DNA from: Streptomyces hyaluromycini
GTDB lineage: Bacteria > Actinomycetota > Actinomycetes > Streptomycetales > Streptomycetaceae
Direction of reading: 5' to 3'
Length of the DNA stretch: 64,000 nucleotides
Assembly: GCF_002217755.1 (NCBI RefSeq)
Contig: NZ_BCFL01000028.1
Coordinates: 150,063-214,062, forward strand
Below the pieces are notes generated by a model. The model was not told the origin of the DNA, ran no database searches, and was given only the letters and a program-made list of their open reading frames with translations. The translations under genes and the position numbers were made by a program. Positions 47,862 through 55,425 of the stretch are shown here, one piece after another (the stretch's first letter is position 1; each line of letters starts with the position of its first letter).

Positions 47862-48719
47862 GTGACAGCATTCTTCGCCCTGACCACCAGTCTCCTGTGG
47901 GGGCTGGCCGACTTCGGTGGCGGGCTGCTCACGCGACGCGCCCCGGCGCTCACGGTGGTCGTCGTGTCGCAGGGCCTGGCGGCGGCGGTCCTGGGCGTGA
48001 TCGTGGTCGCCACCGGCGGCTGGAGCGAGGCCGGGCCGCGGCTGTGGTTCGCGGTGGCGGCGGGTCTGGTCGGGCCGGTCGCGCTGTTCTCCTTCTACAA
48101 GGCCCTGGCCCTCGGCCCGATGGGGGTGGTCTCCCCGCTGGCCACGCTGAGCGTCGCCGTCCCGGTCGGGGTCGGACTGTTCCTCGGTGAGCGTCCGGGG
48201 CTGCTCCAGGTCGCCGGCATCGCGGTCGCCGTCACCGGAGTCGTCCTGGCCGGCGGCCCGCAACTGCGCGGCGCGCCCGTCCAGCGCCGGACCATCCTGC
48301 TCACCCTGGTCGCGGCGGCCGGCTTCGGCACCGTGTTCGCACTGATCACGGAGGCGTCCACCACGGTCACCGGCCTGTTCCTGGCCCTCTTCGTGCAGCG
48401 GCTGACCAGTGTCGCGACCGGCGGCGCCGCCCTGTGGCGGTCCGTGCGGCGGGGCGCGCCCGCGTTGCCGGAGGGCGGCTTCGCCCTCGCCGCGCTCCCG
48501 GCGCTGGGCTTCGTCGGTCTCGCCGACGTCGCGGCCAACGGCACGTACTCGGTCGCCGCCCAGCACGGCCCGGTCACCGTCGCCGCGGTGCTCGCCTCGC
48601 TCTACCCGGTGGTCACCGCGCTCGCGGCCCGCGGCTTCCTCAGCGAACGGCTGCGCGCGATCCAGGCGGCCGGCGCCGGGCTGGCGCTGGTGGGGACGCT
48701 GCTGCTGGCCACCGGCTGA
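47862..48719 (+). CDS. EamA/DMT-family transporter
   Basis: A 285-residue membrane protein from GTG 47862 with ten predicted helices in two EamA halves (TAFFALTTSLLWGLADFGGG starts the first; ALITEASTTVTGLFLALFVQ is in the second). The end SLYPVVTALAARGFLSERL is characteristic. It is paired with the divergent XRE-cupin regulator, a frequent exporter arrangement. Substrate unknown. It is the second DMT gene in this window next to a sensor-type regulator. Confidence 0.9.
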   Translation: MTAFFALTTSLLWGLADFGGGLLTRRAPALTVVVVSQGLAAAVLGVIVVATGGWSEAGPRLWFAVAAGLVGPVALFSFYKALALGPMGVVSPLATLSVAVPVGVGLFLGERPGLLQVAGIAVAVTGVVLAGGPQLRGAPVQRRTILLTLVAAAGFGTVFALITEASTTVTGLFLALFVQRLTSVATGGAALWRSVRRGAPALPEGGFALAALPALGFVGLADVAANGTYSVAAQHGPVTVAAVLASLYPVVTALAARGFLSERLRAIQAAGAGLALVGTLLLATG

Positions 48720-48750
48720 ACCGACGGCCGGCGACCCGGCCGGGACCCGC

Positions 48751-49515
48751 TCAGCTCTCGGGCTCCAGTTCGGCGAGCCGGGCCACGTCCTCCTGGTCCA
48801 GCTCCGCCAGCGCGCGCAGCTGCTCCGGCGTGGTGCCGGCCGGGATCGGTACCGGCGGGGGCGTGCGCAGCGGCGGCTGCCAGCCGGTCTCGGGCGTCCA
48901 GCGGCGTACGACCCGGGCGGGCGCGCCGGCCACCACGGCGTGGTCGGGCACCGTGCCCCGGACCACCGCACCGGCGGCCACCACCACGTTCCGGCCGATC
49001 CGCGCACCCGGCAGGATCACCGCGCCGGTGCCGATCCAGCAGCCCGGGCCGATCTCCACGGGCTCCATGCGGGGCCACTGCCTGCCGATGGGCTCGTGCG
49101 GGTCGTCGTAGGAGTGGTTGGTGGAGGTGACGTAGACGTAGGGGCCGAAGTAGCAGTCGCTGCCGATGGTGACCGTCGTGTCCGCGATGACGTGGCTGCC
49201 GCGGCCGAGGACGACGCCGTCGCCGATGCGCAGGATCGGGTCGGGGCCGAGGTCGAGGTCGGGCATCAGGCCCGCGGTGAGGGTGACCTGTTCGCCGACG
49301 ATGCAGTGCGAGCCGAGGTGGATCCACGGTTCGCCGAAGACCGTGCCGAGCGGGAAGGCGAGGCGGGTGGCTTCGCCGAGGGCGCCGAAGTGGAAGCGGC
49401 CGGGGTGGTCGGCCGTGACGGATCCCGTGCGCTGCGCCCAGGCCCAGGCCGCGTGCACTGCGCGTTGGGCGAGGCGGCGGCGCCAGGACGAGAACGTGTT
49501 CTTGGGCTTCGGCAC
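48751..49515 (-). CDS. Hexapeptide-repeat acyltransferase (LbetaH)
   Basis: A 254-residue protein from GTG 49515. Residues about 65-200 contain repeating hexapeptides, such as HLGSHCIVGEQVTLTAG, RIGDGVVLGRGSHVIAD, TSTNHSYDD and EIGPGCWIGTGAVILPGARIGRNVVVAAGAVVRG, building a left-handed beta helix. The NHSYDD histidine lies where O-acetyltransferases of this group have the catalytic His. The acceptor is probably a sugar, but this is not shown. It is divergent from the carbonic-anhydrase-like gene, which has the same fold. Confidence 0.87.
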   Translation of the reverse strand: MPKPKNTFSSWRRRLAQRAVHAAWAWAQRTGSVTADHPGRFHFGALGEATRLAFPLGTVFGEPWIHLGSHCIVGEQVTLTAGLMPDLDLGPDPILRIGDGVVLGRGSHVIADTTVTIGSDCYFGPYVYVTSTNHSYDDPHEPIGRQWPRMEPVEIGPGCWIGTGAVILPGARIGRNVVVAAGAVVRGTVPDHAVVAGAPARVVRRWTPETGWQPPLRTPPPVPIPAGTTPEQLRALAELDQEDVARLAELEPES

Positions 49516-49624
49516 GCAGTCACGCTACTCAGCGGGCGCCGACTTACAGAGGGTGGGCTGCTGTGATCTTCGCCCCAAGCGGTGGCGTAGGTTTCCGGGG
49601 AATCGACGACGACGGGAGACGGTG

Positions 49625-50161
49625 ATGACGCAGCAGGCGCTGATCGTGGGGATCGGGGGGCGTGAGCCGAAGGTCGAGGCCGACGTGTTCGTGGCGCCGA
49701 CGGCCTCGGTGATCGGGGACGTGACGCTGAAGGCCGGGGCCAGTGTCTGGTACGGCGCGGTGGTGCGGGGGGACGTGGAGAAGATCACCGTGGGAGCGCG
49801 GGCGAACGTCCAGGACAATGTGACATTGCACGCGGATCCGGGGTTCCCCGTGACCGTCGGGGAGCGGGTGTCCATCGGTCACAACGCGGTGGTGCACGGG
49901 GCGACCGTGGAGGACGACTGCCTGATCGGGATGGGGGCGACCGTGCTGAACGGGGCCGTGATCGGGGCGGGGTCGCTGGTGGCCGCGCAGGCGTTGGTGC
50001 CGCAGGGGATGGTGGTGCCGCCGGGGTCGTTGGTGGCGGGGGTGCCGGCGAAGGTGCGGCGCGAGCTTAGCCGTGAGGAGCGGGAGGGGGTGACCCTCAA
50101 CGGGACCTTGTATGCGGAGTTGGCCAAGGCGCATCGCGGGGTGCATGAGCAGGACTCATAA
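49625..50161 (+). CDS. Gamma-carbonic-anhydrase-like protein
   Basis: A 178-residue LbetaH protein from ATG 49625 (GTG 49622 possible). SVWYGAVVRGDVEKITVGARANVQDNVTLHADPGFPVTVGERVSIGHNAVVHGATVEDDC contains, in order, the family's Arg, Gln/Asn and three His zinc ligands (H in TLHAD, GHNAVVHG). Such YrdA/PaaY-like proteins bind metal; carbonic-anhydrase activity varies between members. Its end is followed at 12 bp by the inverted dispersed element, which serves as terminator. Confidence 0.9.
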   Translation: MTQQALIVGIGGREPKVEADVFVAPTASVIGDVTLKAGASVWYGAVVRGDVEKITVGARANVQDNVTLHADPGFPVTVGERVSIGHNAVVHGATVEDDCLIGMGATVLNGAVIGAGSLVAAQALVPQGMVVPPGSLVAGVPAKVRRELSREEREGVTLNGTLYAELAKAHRGVHEQDS

Positions 50162-50172
50162 CGGGTGCGGCG

Positions 50173-50218
50173 CGGTGGGGGCTTGTCGCGCAGTTCCCCG
50201 CGCCCCTAAGGGGCGCTT
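50173..50218. repeat. Copy 3 of the dispersed intergenic element (inverted)
   Basis: Read on the minus strand it is GCGCCCCTTAGGGGCGC (hairpin, 50216-50200) then GGGGAACTGCGCGACAAGCCC, matching the 23316-23360 copy. It lies between convergent stops (50161 and 50218) and is a bidirectional terminator. Confidence 0.7.
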
Positions 50219-50862
50219 CAGTCGCCGGCGCTCACAGGTTCCGCTTCCTTCTGAGTGAGCTGGACCTTCTTCGCCTTGCGGCGGACGATCAGCATCGACG
50301 CCAGGCCGAAGAGGACCGCCGCCGCCAGGCCCACGTAGGAGAACCGCTTCAGCCAGTCCTCCGCGACGATGCCGACGTAGTAGACGACCGCCGTGGTGCC
50401 GCCCGCCCAGCAGATGCCGCCGAGGAGGTTGGCGATCAGGAACTTCCAGTAGGGCATCTGGAGGACGCCGGCCAGCGGGCCCGCGAAGATGCGGAGCAGG
50501 GCGATGAAGCGGCCGACGAAGACCGCCCACATGCCCCACTTCTCGAAGGAGCGCTCGGCGGTGGCGACGTGGCCCTCGCTGAAATGGCTCGGGAACTTCC
50601 TGCCCAGCCAGGCCAGCAGGGGGCGGCCGCCCTTGCGGCCGATCGCGTAGCCGATCGAGTCGCCGATCACCGCGCCCGCGGTCGCGCAGGCGCCGAGGAC
50701 GAACGGGTTGACGCCCGAGTGCTGGGAGGAGAGCAGCGCTGCGGAGACCAGGACGATCTCGCCCGGCAGCGGGATGCCCAGGCTCTCCACCCCGATGACC
50801 AGCGCCACCACGGCGTAGACGGCGACCGCCGGTACCGAGTCGAGCCATTCCTGGACGTGCAC
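50218..50862 (-). CDS. DedA-family membrane protein
   Basis: A 214-residue protein from GTG 50862 behind GGGGAGGA. PGEIVLVSAALLSSQHSG near residue 33, IGDSIGYAIGRKGGRPLL near 65, and FVGRFIALLRIFAGPLAGVLQMPYWKFLIAN near 112 are the DedA/SNARE-associated family motifs, including the R-x3-R loop. About five helices. DedA proteins act in membrane lipid and proton-motive-force homeostasis and some flip undecaprenyl phosphate. The basic C terminus (RRKAKKVQ) is cytoplasmic. It is divergent from an LPG-synthase-like gene. Confidence 0.92.
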   Translation of the reverse strand: MHVQEWLDSVPAVAVYAVVALVIGVESLGIPLPGEIVLVSAALLSSQHSGVNPFVLGACATAGAVIGDSIGYAIGRKGGRPLLAWLGRKFPSHFSEGHVATAERSFEKWGMWAVFVGRFIALLRIFAGPLAGVLQMPYWKFLIANLLGGICWAGGTTAVVYYVGIVAEDWLKRFSYVGLAAAVLFGLASMLIVRRKAKKVQLTQKEAEPVSAGD

Positions 50863-51063
50863 GGCCGGATCCTCCCCTGTCGTGTGCTCCTTCCCCAGGA
50901 AGGCTACCGGGTCGGCCGGGTACCACCGCGCCCGTGGCACCGGCCCGCCCTCCCGCCTTCGGTTATCGGACATCCAGGTGTCATACGGGCGGGGAAGGCT
51001 CCCGGCGTCTCCGCTCACCGGCGGCTCCCCACCGCCGGCCCGCCGTGGAAGGACAACGTCCCC

Positions 51064-52053
51064 GTGTCCTCACTGTCGTCACTGTCCTCGTCCTGCTCCG
51101 ACGCCCCTGTGCGCCCGCTACCGGCGCCCTCGATGGCAGGCCGTCCGCTCCGGCTCGCCCTGTGCCTGTCCCCGCTGCTCATCGCCGCGGTCTGGGGGCT
51201 GACCAACCAGTCACTGCTGTACGAGGGCGTCACCCGGCTCGCCCGCGCCGAACCGGTGTGGCTGCTGGCCGCGGGCGGTTTCACCTGCCTGACCTGGGTG
51301 GTGGCCTCCTGCATGCGGCAGGGCGCCGTGCCCGACCGGCTGCCGCCGGGGCTGCTGCTGGCCTCGCAGTTCGCCGCCGGCGCCGCCAACCACGCCCTGC
51401 CCGCCGGACTGGGCGCACACGCCGTCACCGTCCGCTTCCTGCGCACCCGCGGCGTTCCCCTGGAGCGGGCCACCTCCTCCATCGCGCTGTACTCGGTGGC
51501 CAAGTCGGGCGCGAAGACGGTCGTGCTGATCGTGTTCCTGCTCTCCTCGTCCGCCTGGCGGCGGCTGGGCGAGCTGGTCCCGGACGGCGTGGTGCTGATC
51601 CCGGTCGCCGCGGTGCTCACCCTGGTGGGCGTGGCGACGGCCGTCGTACGACCGCTGCGGCGGCCGGTCACCGGGCTGGTGCGCTCCGCGCTCACCGACG
51701 CCCGGACGGTGCACGCGCAACCCTCCCGGGTGCTGGCCCTGTGGGGCGGGGCCACCGCGATGCCGCTGGTGCAGGCGTGCGTGCTGGCCTGCACCGGGGA
51801 GGCGCTCGGGCTCGGGCTGTCGTGGGGCACCGTGATCTTCGCGTACCTGGCTGCGGGCACCGCGGGGGGTGCCGTACCGGTACCCGGCGGGGTCGCGGTG
51901 GACGCGGCGCTGGTGATCACGCTGGTCGCGTTCGGCTCCCCGGTGGCGGTGGCCACCGCCACCGTGATCGGCTACCGCGTCCTGACCGACTGGATACCGC
52001 TGCTGCCGGGCGCCCTGGTGCTGTCGGCGATGATCCGCGCGAAGGTGCTGTGA
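51064..52053 (+). CDS. LPG-synthase-like/UPF0104 integral membrane protein
   Basis: A 329-residue protein from GTG 51064, 11 bases after GGAAGGAC; ATG 51133 is an alternative that removes a Ser-rich leader. Seven or eight hydrophobic helices cover residues 30-325. AAGAANHALPAGLGAHAVTVRFLRTRGVPLERATSSIALYSV and AAGTAGGAVPVPGGVAVDAALV are the conserved parts of the lysylphosphatidylglycerol-synthetase membrane region. The cytosolic aminoacyltransferase domain is absent, so lipid flipping or a scaffold role is more likely than synthesis. Confidence 0.82.
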   Translation: MSSLSSLSSSCSDAPVRPLPAPSMAGRPLRLALCLSPLLIAAVWGLTNQSLLYEGVTRLARAEPVWLLAAGGFTCLTWVVASCMRQGAVPDRLPPGLLLASQFAAGAANHALPAGLGAHAVTVRFLRTRGVPLERATSSIALYSVAKSGAKTVVLIVFLLSSSAWRRLGELVPDGVVLIPVAAVLTLVGVATAVVRPLRRPVTGLVRSALTDARTVHAQPSRVLALWGGATAMPLVQACVLACTGEALGLGLSWGTVIFAYLAAGTAGGAVPVPGGVAVDAALVITLVAFGSPVAVATATVIGYRVLTDWIPLLPGALVLSAMIRAKVL

Positions 52054-52062
52054 GACGAGGCG

Positions 52063-53118
52063 TCAGTCGCGTCGGGCGACGATGCGGTAGGCGTTGGAGA
52101 CGCGGAGGCGGTGCGAGAACGGCCGTACGGCGAAGCGGTCCAGGAGGGTGCCGGCGATCAGCGCCGGGATGCCCGCGAGGAGCAGGGCGGCGCGGAGCGT
52201 CTTGCGGAGCGTGCCGGGCGGTGTCGGCAGCCAGGGGGCGTCCTCGCGCGGGGCGGTGTGGTCCAGGGCGAGCCAGACGGCGGCCAGCAGGTCGACCGGG
52301 TCGTGGGCCTCGGCGTGCTGTTCGGCGACGACCGTGAAGCCCAGCTCGGTGAGGCGTGCGCGCAGGTTGGCGACCGGGATGAAGTGCAGGTGCTGCGGCT
52401 GGAGCCAGGGCAGCCACCAGCGGCCAAGGAGGCGGGCGTAGCGGCTCTCGGGGTCGGGGACCTCGATGAGGAGGTGGCCGCCGGGGCGTACCGTCTCGTG
52501 GGCGGCGCGCAGTTCGCGGTCGGGGTCGGTGCTGTGTTCCAGGTAGTGGAACATGCTGACGACGTCGTAGCGGGCGGCGAGGTCGGGGGCCAGGTCGGGG
52601 AAGGCGCCGCGGTAGGCGCGCTCCACGCGGCCCTCGCGGGCGGCGAGTTCGACGCCGTCGGTGAAGTCGAGGCCGTCGAAGGCGGTGCCGGGCAATACCT
52701 CGCGGGCGGCCTCGCAGAAGTGGCCGTGGCCGGTGCCGACGTCGAGCCAGTTCTTGGGGGTCGGGTCGTGCGGGACCATGGCCTGGGCGCGGCCCTGGTA
52801 CATCTTGGTCCGGCCGCCGAAGGTGCCGCTCATCTTCTGCTCGCCGAGGCCGTCGTAGAAGTCGCGGTAGTAGAACTCCAGGCCGGTGTCGTTCAGGCGC
52901 GGGTTCTGGAAGGTGTGTCCGCACTCCTCGCAGCGGTCGAGCACGAAGGCGCCGGGCTTGTGCTGAAGCAGGTCGGTGGTGCGCAGCCGGGTGGTCAGCC
53001 GGCCGGAGCCGCACCAGGGACAGGTGGTCCGCGGGGGTTCGAAGAAGCGGTCGGTGCCCTCGGCGAGGTCCCGCCGGTAGGCGGAGCGCAGTGCCTCGAT
53101 CTCAGTCTGCTTGCTCAT
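52063..53118 (-). CDS. SAM-dependent methyltransferase with zinc-ribbon N terminus
   Basis: A 351-residue protein. Residues about 28-60 form a CxxC...CxxC zinc ribbon (TCPWCGSGRL, then DRCEECGHTFQNPR). The class I methyltransferase domain follows with NWLDVGTGHGHFCEAA near residue 138 (SAM-binding motif I), YDVVSMFHYLEHSTDPDRELRAAHETVRPGGHLLIEVPDP and a C-terminal helical part. This ribbon-plus-methyltransferase layout is found in methyltransferases that act on sugars or glycosylated natural products. It is last in the PKS operon and overlaps the glycosyltransferase by 17 bp, so it is a probable tailoring enzyme. Confidence 0.9.
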   Translation of the reverse strand: MSKQTEIEALRSAYRRDLAEGTDRFFEPPRTTCPWCGSGRLTTRLRTTDLLQHKPGAFVLDRCEECGHTFQNPRLNDTGLEFYYRDFYDGLGEQKMSGTFGGRTKMYQGRAQAMVPHDPTPKNWLDVGTGHGHFCEAAREVLPGTAFDGLDFTDGVELAAREGRVERAYRGAFPDLAPDLAARYDVVSMFHYLEHSTDPDRELRAAHETVRPGGHLLIEVPDPESRYARLLGRWWLPWLQPQHLHFIPVANLRARLTELGFTVVAEQHAEAHDPVDLLAAVWLALDHTAPREDAPWLPTPPGTLRKTLRAALLLAGIPALIAGTLLDRFAVRPFSHRLRVSNAYRIVARRD

Positions 53119-54292
53119 CGGCTCTCCTTGCGTGCGGGTCGGCTGCGAGGCGTTCCAGGTGGGTTGCGGCGGCCGGCGCGCCGCCGGCCGCGCGGAACGC
53201 GGTGCGGATCCGGGCCGCCGCCGTGCGCGGGCCGGGTTCGTACAGGACGGTGTCGAGGGCCTCGCCCAGCCGCGGGGCGGTGACCCGGCCGAACCTGACC
53301 CGGACGCCCGCGCCGGCGTCGACGACCTGCCCGGCGATCACCGGCTGGTCGTCACGGATGGGGGCGACGACCAGCGGGACGCCGTGCCACAGGGACTCGC
53401 ACACCGTGTTGTGTCCGGCGTGGCAGACGACCGCGTCGACCCTTTCCAGGAGCGGGAGTTGGGGCAGCGAGGGCAGGATCAGCAGGTCCTTGTCGTCGGC
53501 CGCCGGGGGCAGGGTGGAGCCGGGGTCGGCCACCAACGCCTGCACGCGGTGGGCCCGTTCGCGTACGGCGGCCACGCACTCGGCGAGGAACCGCCCGCCC
53601 ACGTCCGCGTTGGCGGTGCCGAGGGAGACGAGGACCCGCTCGCGGCTCGGGTCCAGCCACTCCCAGGGAAAGCCGTCGGCGACCGGCCGCTCGGAGATCG
53701 ACGGGCCCACGTAGCGGACCGCCGGCCGGTCGGTGGGGCCCGCCAGTTCGGGTGTGGTGAAGGCCAGGGTGAGATACGGCGAGAAGCGCGGGTCGGCGGT
53801 GCCCGCCGGGTCGCCGATGCGCTCCCGCAGTTCCGTGAGCCGGTCCCGGAGCCACTCGGCGACCTTGGGGATGCCGTCGTAGGCGCCGCCGAACTCGGCC
53901 GAGGTGGTCGCGGAGGTGGCCCAGGGCAGACCGAGCCGCTCGGCCACCAGGGCCCCGGCGAAGGCCTGTTGGTCGGCGACCACCACATCGGGGCGGAAGT
54001 CGTCGACGGCCGCCCGTACGCCGGGCGCCATGGCGTCCGCCAGGGGCACCAGGAACCACTCCCAGAGGAACTTCAGCGCCTCCGCGCCGCGCAGGTCGGC
54101 GGGCCGCTCCCCCTCGGCCGTCCCCGCGCACGGGAACACCCGCGCCTGCGGCCCCGCCAGCCGGCGCAGCAGCCCGGCGTCCGCACAGACCCAGGCCACC
54201 CGGTGCCCGCGCGCGGCGAGTTCGGCCGCGACGCCGACGGCCGGGTTGATGTGCCCGACCAGGGGCGGTACGACGAACAGGAATCCGCTCAC
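53102..54292 (-). CDS. GT1-family glycosyltransferase
   Basis: A 396-residue GT-B enzyme of the UDP-glycosyltransferase/MGT type. The N terminus FLFVVPPLVGHINPAVGVAAELAARGH is the acceptor-side start with catalytic-type His near residue 14, and RVLVSLGTANADVGGRFLAE near 223 is the donor-domain entry. AVVCHAGHNTVCESLWHGVPLVVAPIRDDQP near residue 295 is the sugar-nucleotide signature. Such enzymes glycosylate lipophilic acceptors. It overlaps the hydrolase by 4 bp, so it is inferred to glycosylate the PKS product. Confidence 0.92.
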   Translation of the reverse strand: MSGFLFVVPPLVGHINPAVGVAAELAARGHRVAWVCADAGLLRRLAGPQARVFPCAGTAEGERPADLRGAEALKFLWEWFLVPLADAMAPGVRAAVDDFRPDVVVADQQAFAGALVAERLGLPWATSATTSAEFGGAYDGIPKVAEWLRDRLTELRERIGDPAGTADPRFSPYLTLAFTTPELAGPTDRPAVRYVGPSISERPVADGFPWEWLDPSRERVLVSLGTANADVGGRFLAECVAAVRERAHRVQALVADPGSTLPPAADDKDLLILPSLPQLPLLERVDAVVCHAGHNTVCESLWHGVPLVVAPIRDDQPVIAGQVVDAGAGVRVRFGRVTAPRLGEALDTVLYEPGPRTAAARIRTAFRAAGGAPAAATHLERLAADPHARRADEQAD

Positions 54293-55104
54293 CGGACCCC
54301 GGCCGCCCGCGCCCCGCCGACCGAGTGGATCAGCTCCAGGATGTGTCCGCCGACCGTGCCGGCCGCCTCGACCAGCACGGAGTGCTCGTGCCCCGGCAGC
54401 ACCACCGACCGGTAGTCCGCCAGCAGGGCCTCCTTCAGCGGGACCACCCCGACCAGGTCGGAGTCACCGCCGTACACCCCGAGGACCGGGCAGCGTACGG
54501 CGCTGATCTGGTCCTCGGTCAGGACCCGGCTGGCCGGGATGTCCCGGCCGAGGCTGGTCTCGCGGGCGAGGCGGGCCGCGCCCTTGGCCAGGCGGGCGGT
54601 GTTGTGGCTGCGGTTGGCGGTGATCCAGGCGATCGCGTCCGACTCGTTGTGGGCGAGTTCGGTGACGACCCGGTGCAGGATGCCGCCGAGTTTCGCCGCC
54701 CAGGCGGCGGTCGCCGGTTCGGACTCGATGAGGGTCAGGCTGGCCGTGCGCTCGGGGTGCCGGGCCGCGTAGCCGAAGGCGATGGTGCCGCCGTAGGAGT
54801 TGCCGACGAGGTGGACCGGGCCGGTGACCGACAGCCGGTCGAGGAGGGCCTCCAGGTCGTCGATGTTGTGGTCGAGGGTGTAGCCGCCGGCGGGGCGGCC
54901 GCTGCGGCCGTGGCCGCGCAGGTCGTACATGACCACGTCGAGGCCGGAGGCCGCGAAGGCGGGGGCCACGGTGAAGTAGTAGCTGGCGAGGCTGTCGGTG
55001 AGCAGCCCGTGGACGAGGACCACGGTGGCGACCGGGATCCGGTCCTCCCCCGGGCCCATTCTCTGCACGTGCAGCGAGACGTCTCCGGTGTCGATGATCG
55101 CCAT
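54289..55104 (-). CDS. Alpha/beta hydrolase (PKS-operon member)
   Basis: A 271-residue protein with VVLVHGLLTDSLASYYF near residue 26, MYDLRGHGRSGRPAGGYTL, nucleophile elbow LVGNSYGGTIAFGYA near residue 102 and the C-terminal catalytic His in LPGHEHSVLVEA. It is probably cytoplasmic. In an iterative PKS operon without a thioesterase domain, this protein is a candidate for chain release, acyl transfer or ester cleavage; the choice is inference. Spaced 3 bp after the ACP gene. Confidence 0.88.
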   Translation of the reverse strand: MAIIDTGDVSLHVQRMGPGEDRIPVATVVLVHGLLTDSLASYYFTVAPAFAASGLDVVMYDLRGHGRSGRPAGGYTLDHNIDDLEALLDRLSVTGPVHLVGNSYGGTIAFGYAARHPERTASLTLIESEPATAAWAAKLGGILHRVVTELAHNESDAIAWITANRSHNTARLAKGAARLARETSLGRDIPASRVLTEDQISAVRCPVLGVYGGDSDLVGVVPLKEALLADYRSVVLPGHEHSVLVEAAGTVGGHILELIHSVGGARAAGVR

Positions 55105-55107
55105 GGC

Positions 55108-55425
55108 TCAGCCCGCCTCCGTGGCCTTCAGGCTCCACACGACGTACTCGACGAGCCGGCCGACGGTCAGCTCGATGATCTCGTCGAACTCCATCCCGGC
55201 CAGGAACTCCGCGAAGTTGACCCGCTTCCCGTACCGCTCCTCCAGCAGTCCGGCCAGGGTGACCAGGTCGATGCTCTCCAGCTCCAGGTCGCGGTTGAAG
55301 GTGGTGCTCATGCCGATCTCGGCGTCGTCGTCGCCGTACTCCTCCAGGAGGGTACGGAGCATCCGCGCGAGGTCGGCGAGCACCGCCTCCTCGTCGGCAC
55401 GGATCTCGGGCTCGGTGGGATTCAT
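55108..55425 (-). CDS. Discrete acyl carrier protein
   Basis: A 105-residue acidic helical protein. The phosphopantetheine site is LELESIDLVTLAGLLEERYG with Ser near residue 51 in an ESIDL motif. The N-terminal 25 residues are an extra acidic helix. It overlaps the start of the downstream-strand PKS gene by 4 bp (ATGA). The PPTase at the end of that PKS is an obvious candidate to activate it. A separate ACP next to a PKS that already has an integrated ACP suggests priming or a transfer step. Confidence 0.93.
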   Translation of the reverse strand: MNPTEPEIRADEEAVLADLARMLRTLLEEYGDDDAEIGMSTTFNRDLELESIDLVTLAGLLEERYGKRVNFAEFLAGMEFDEIIELTVGRLVEYVVWSLKATEAG

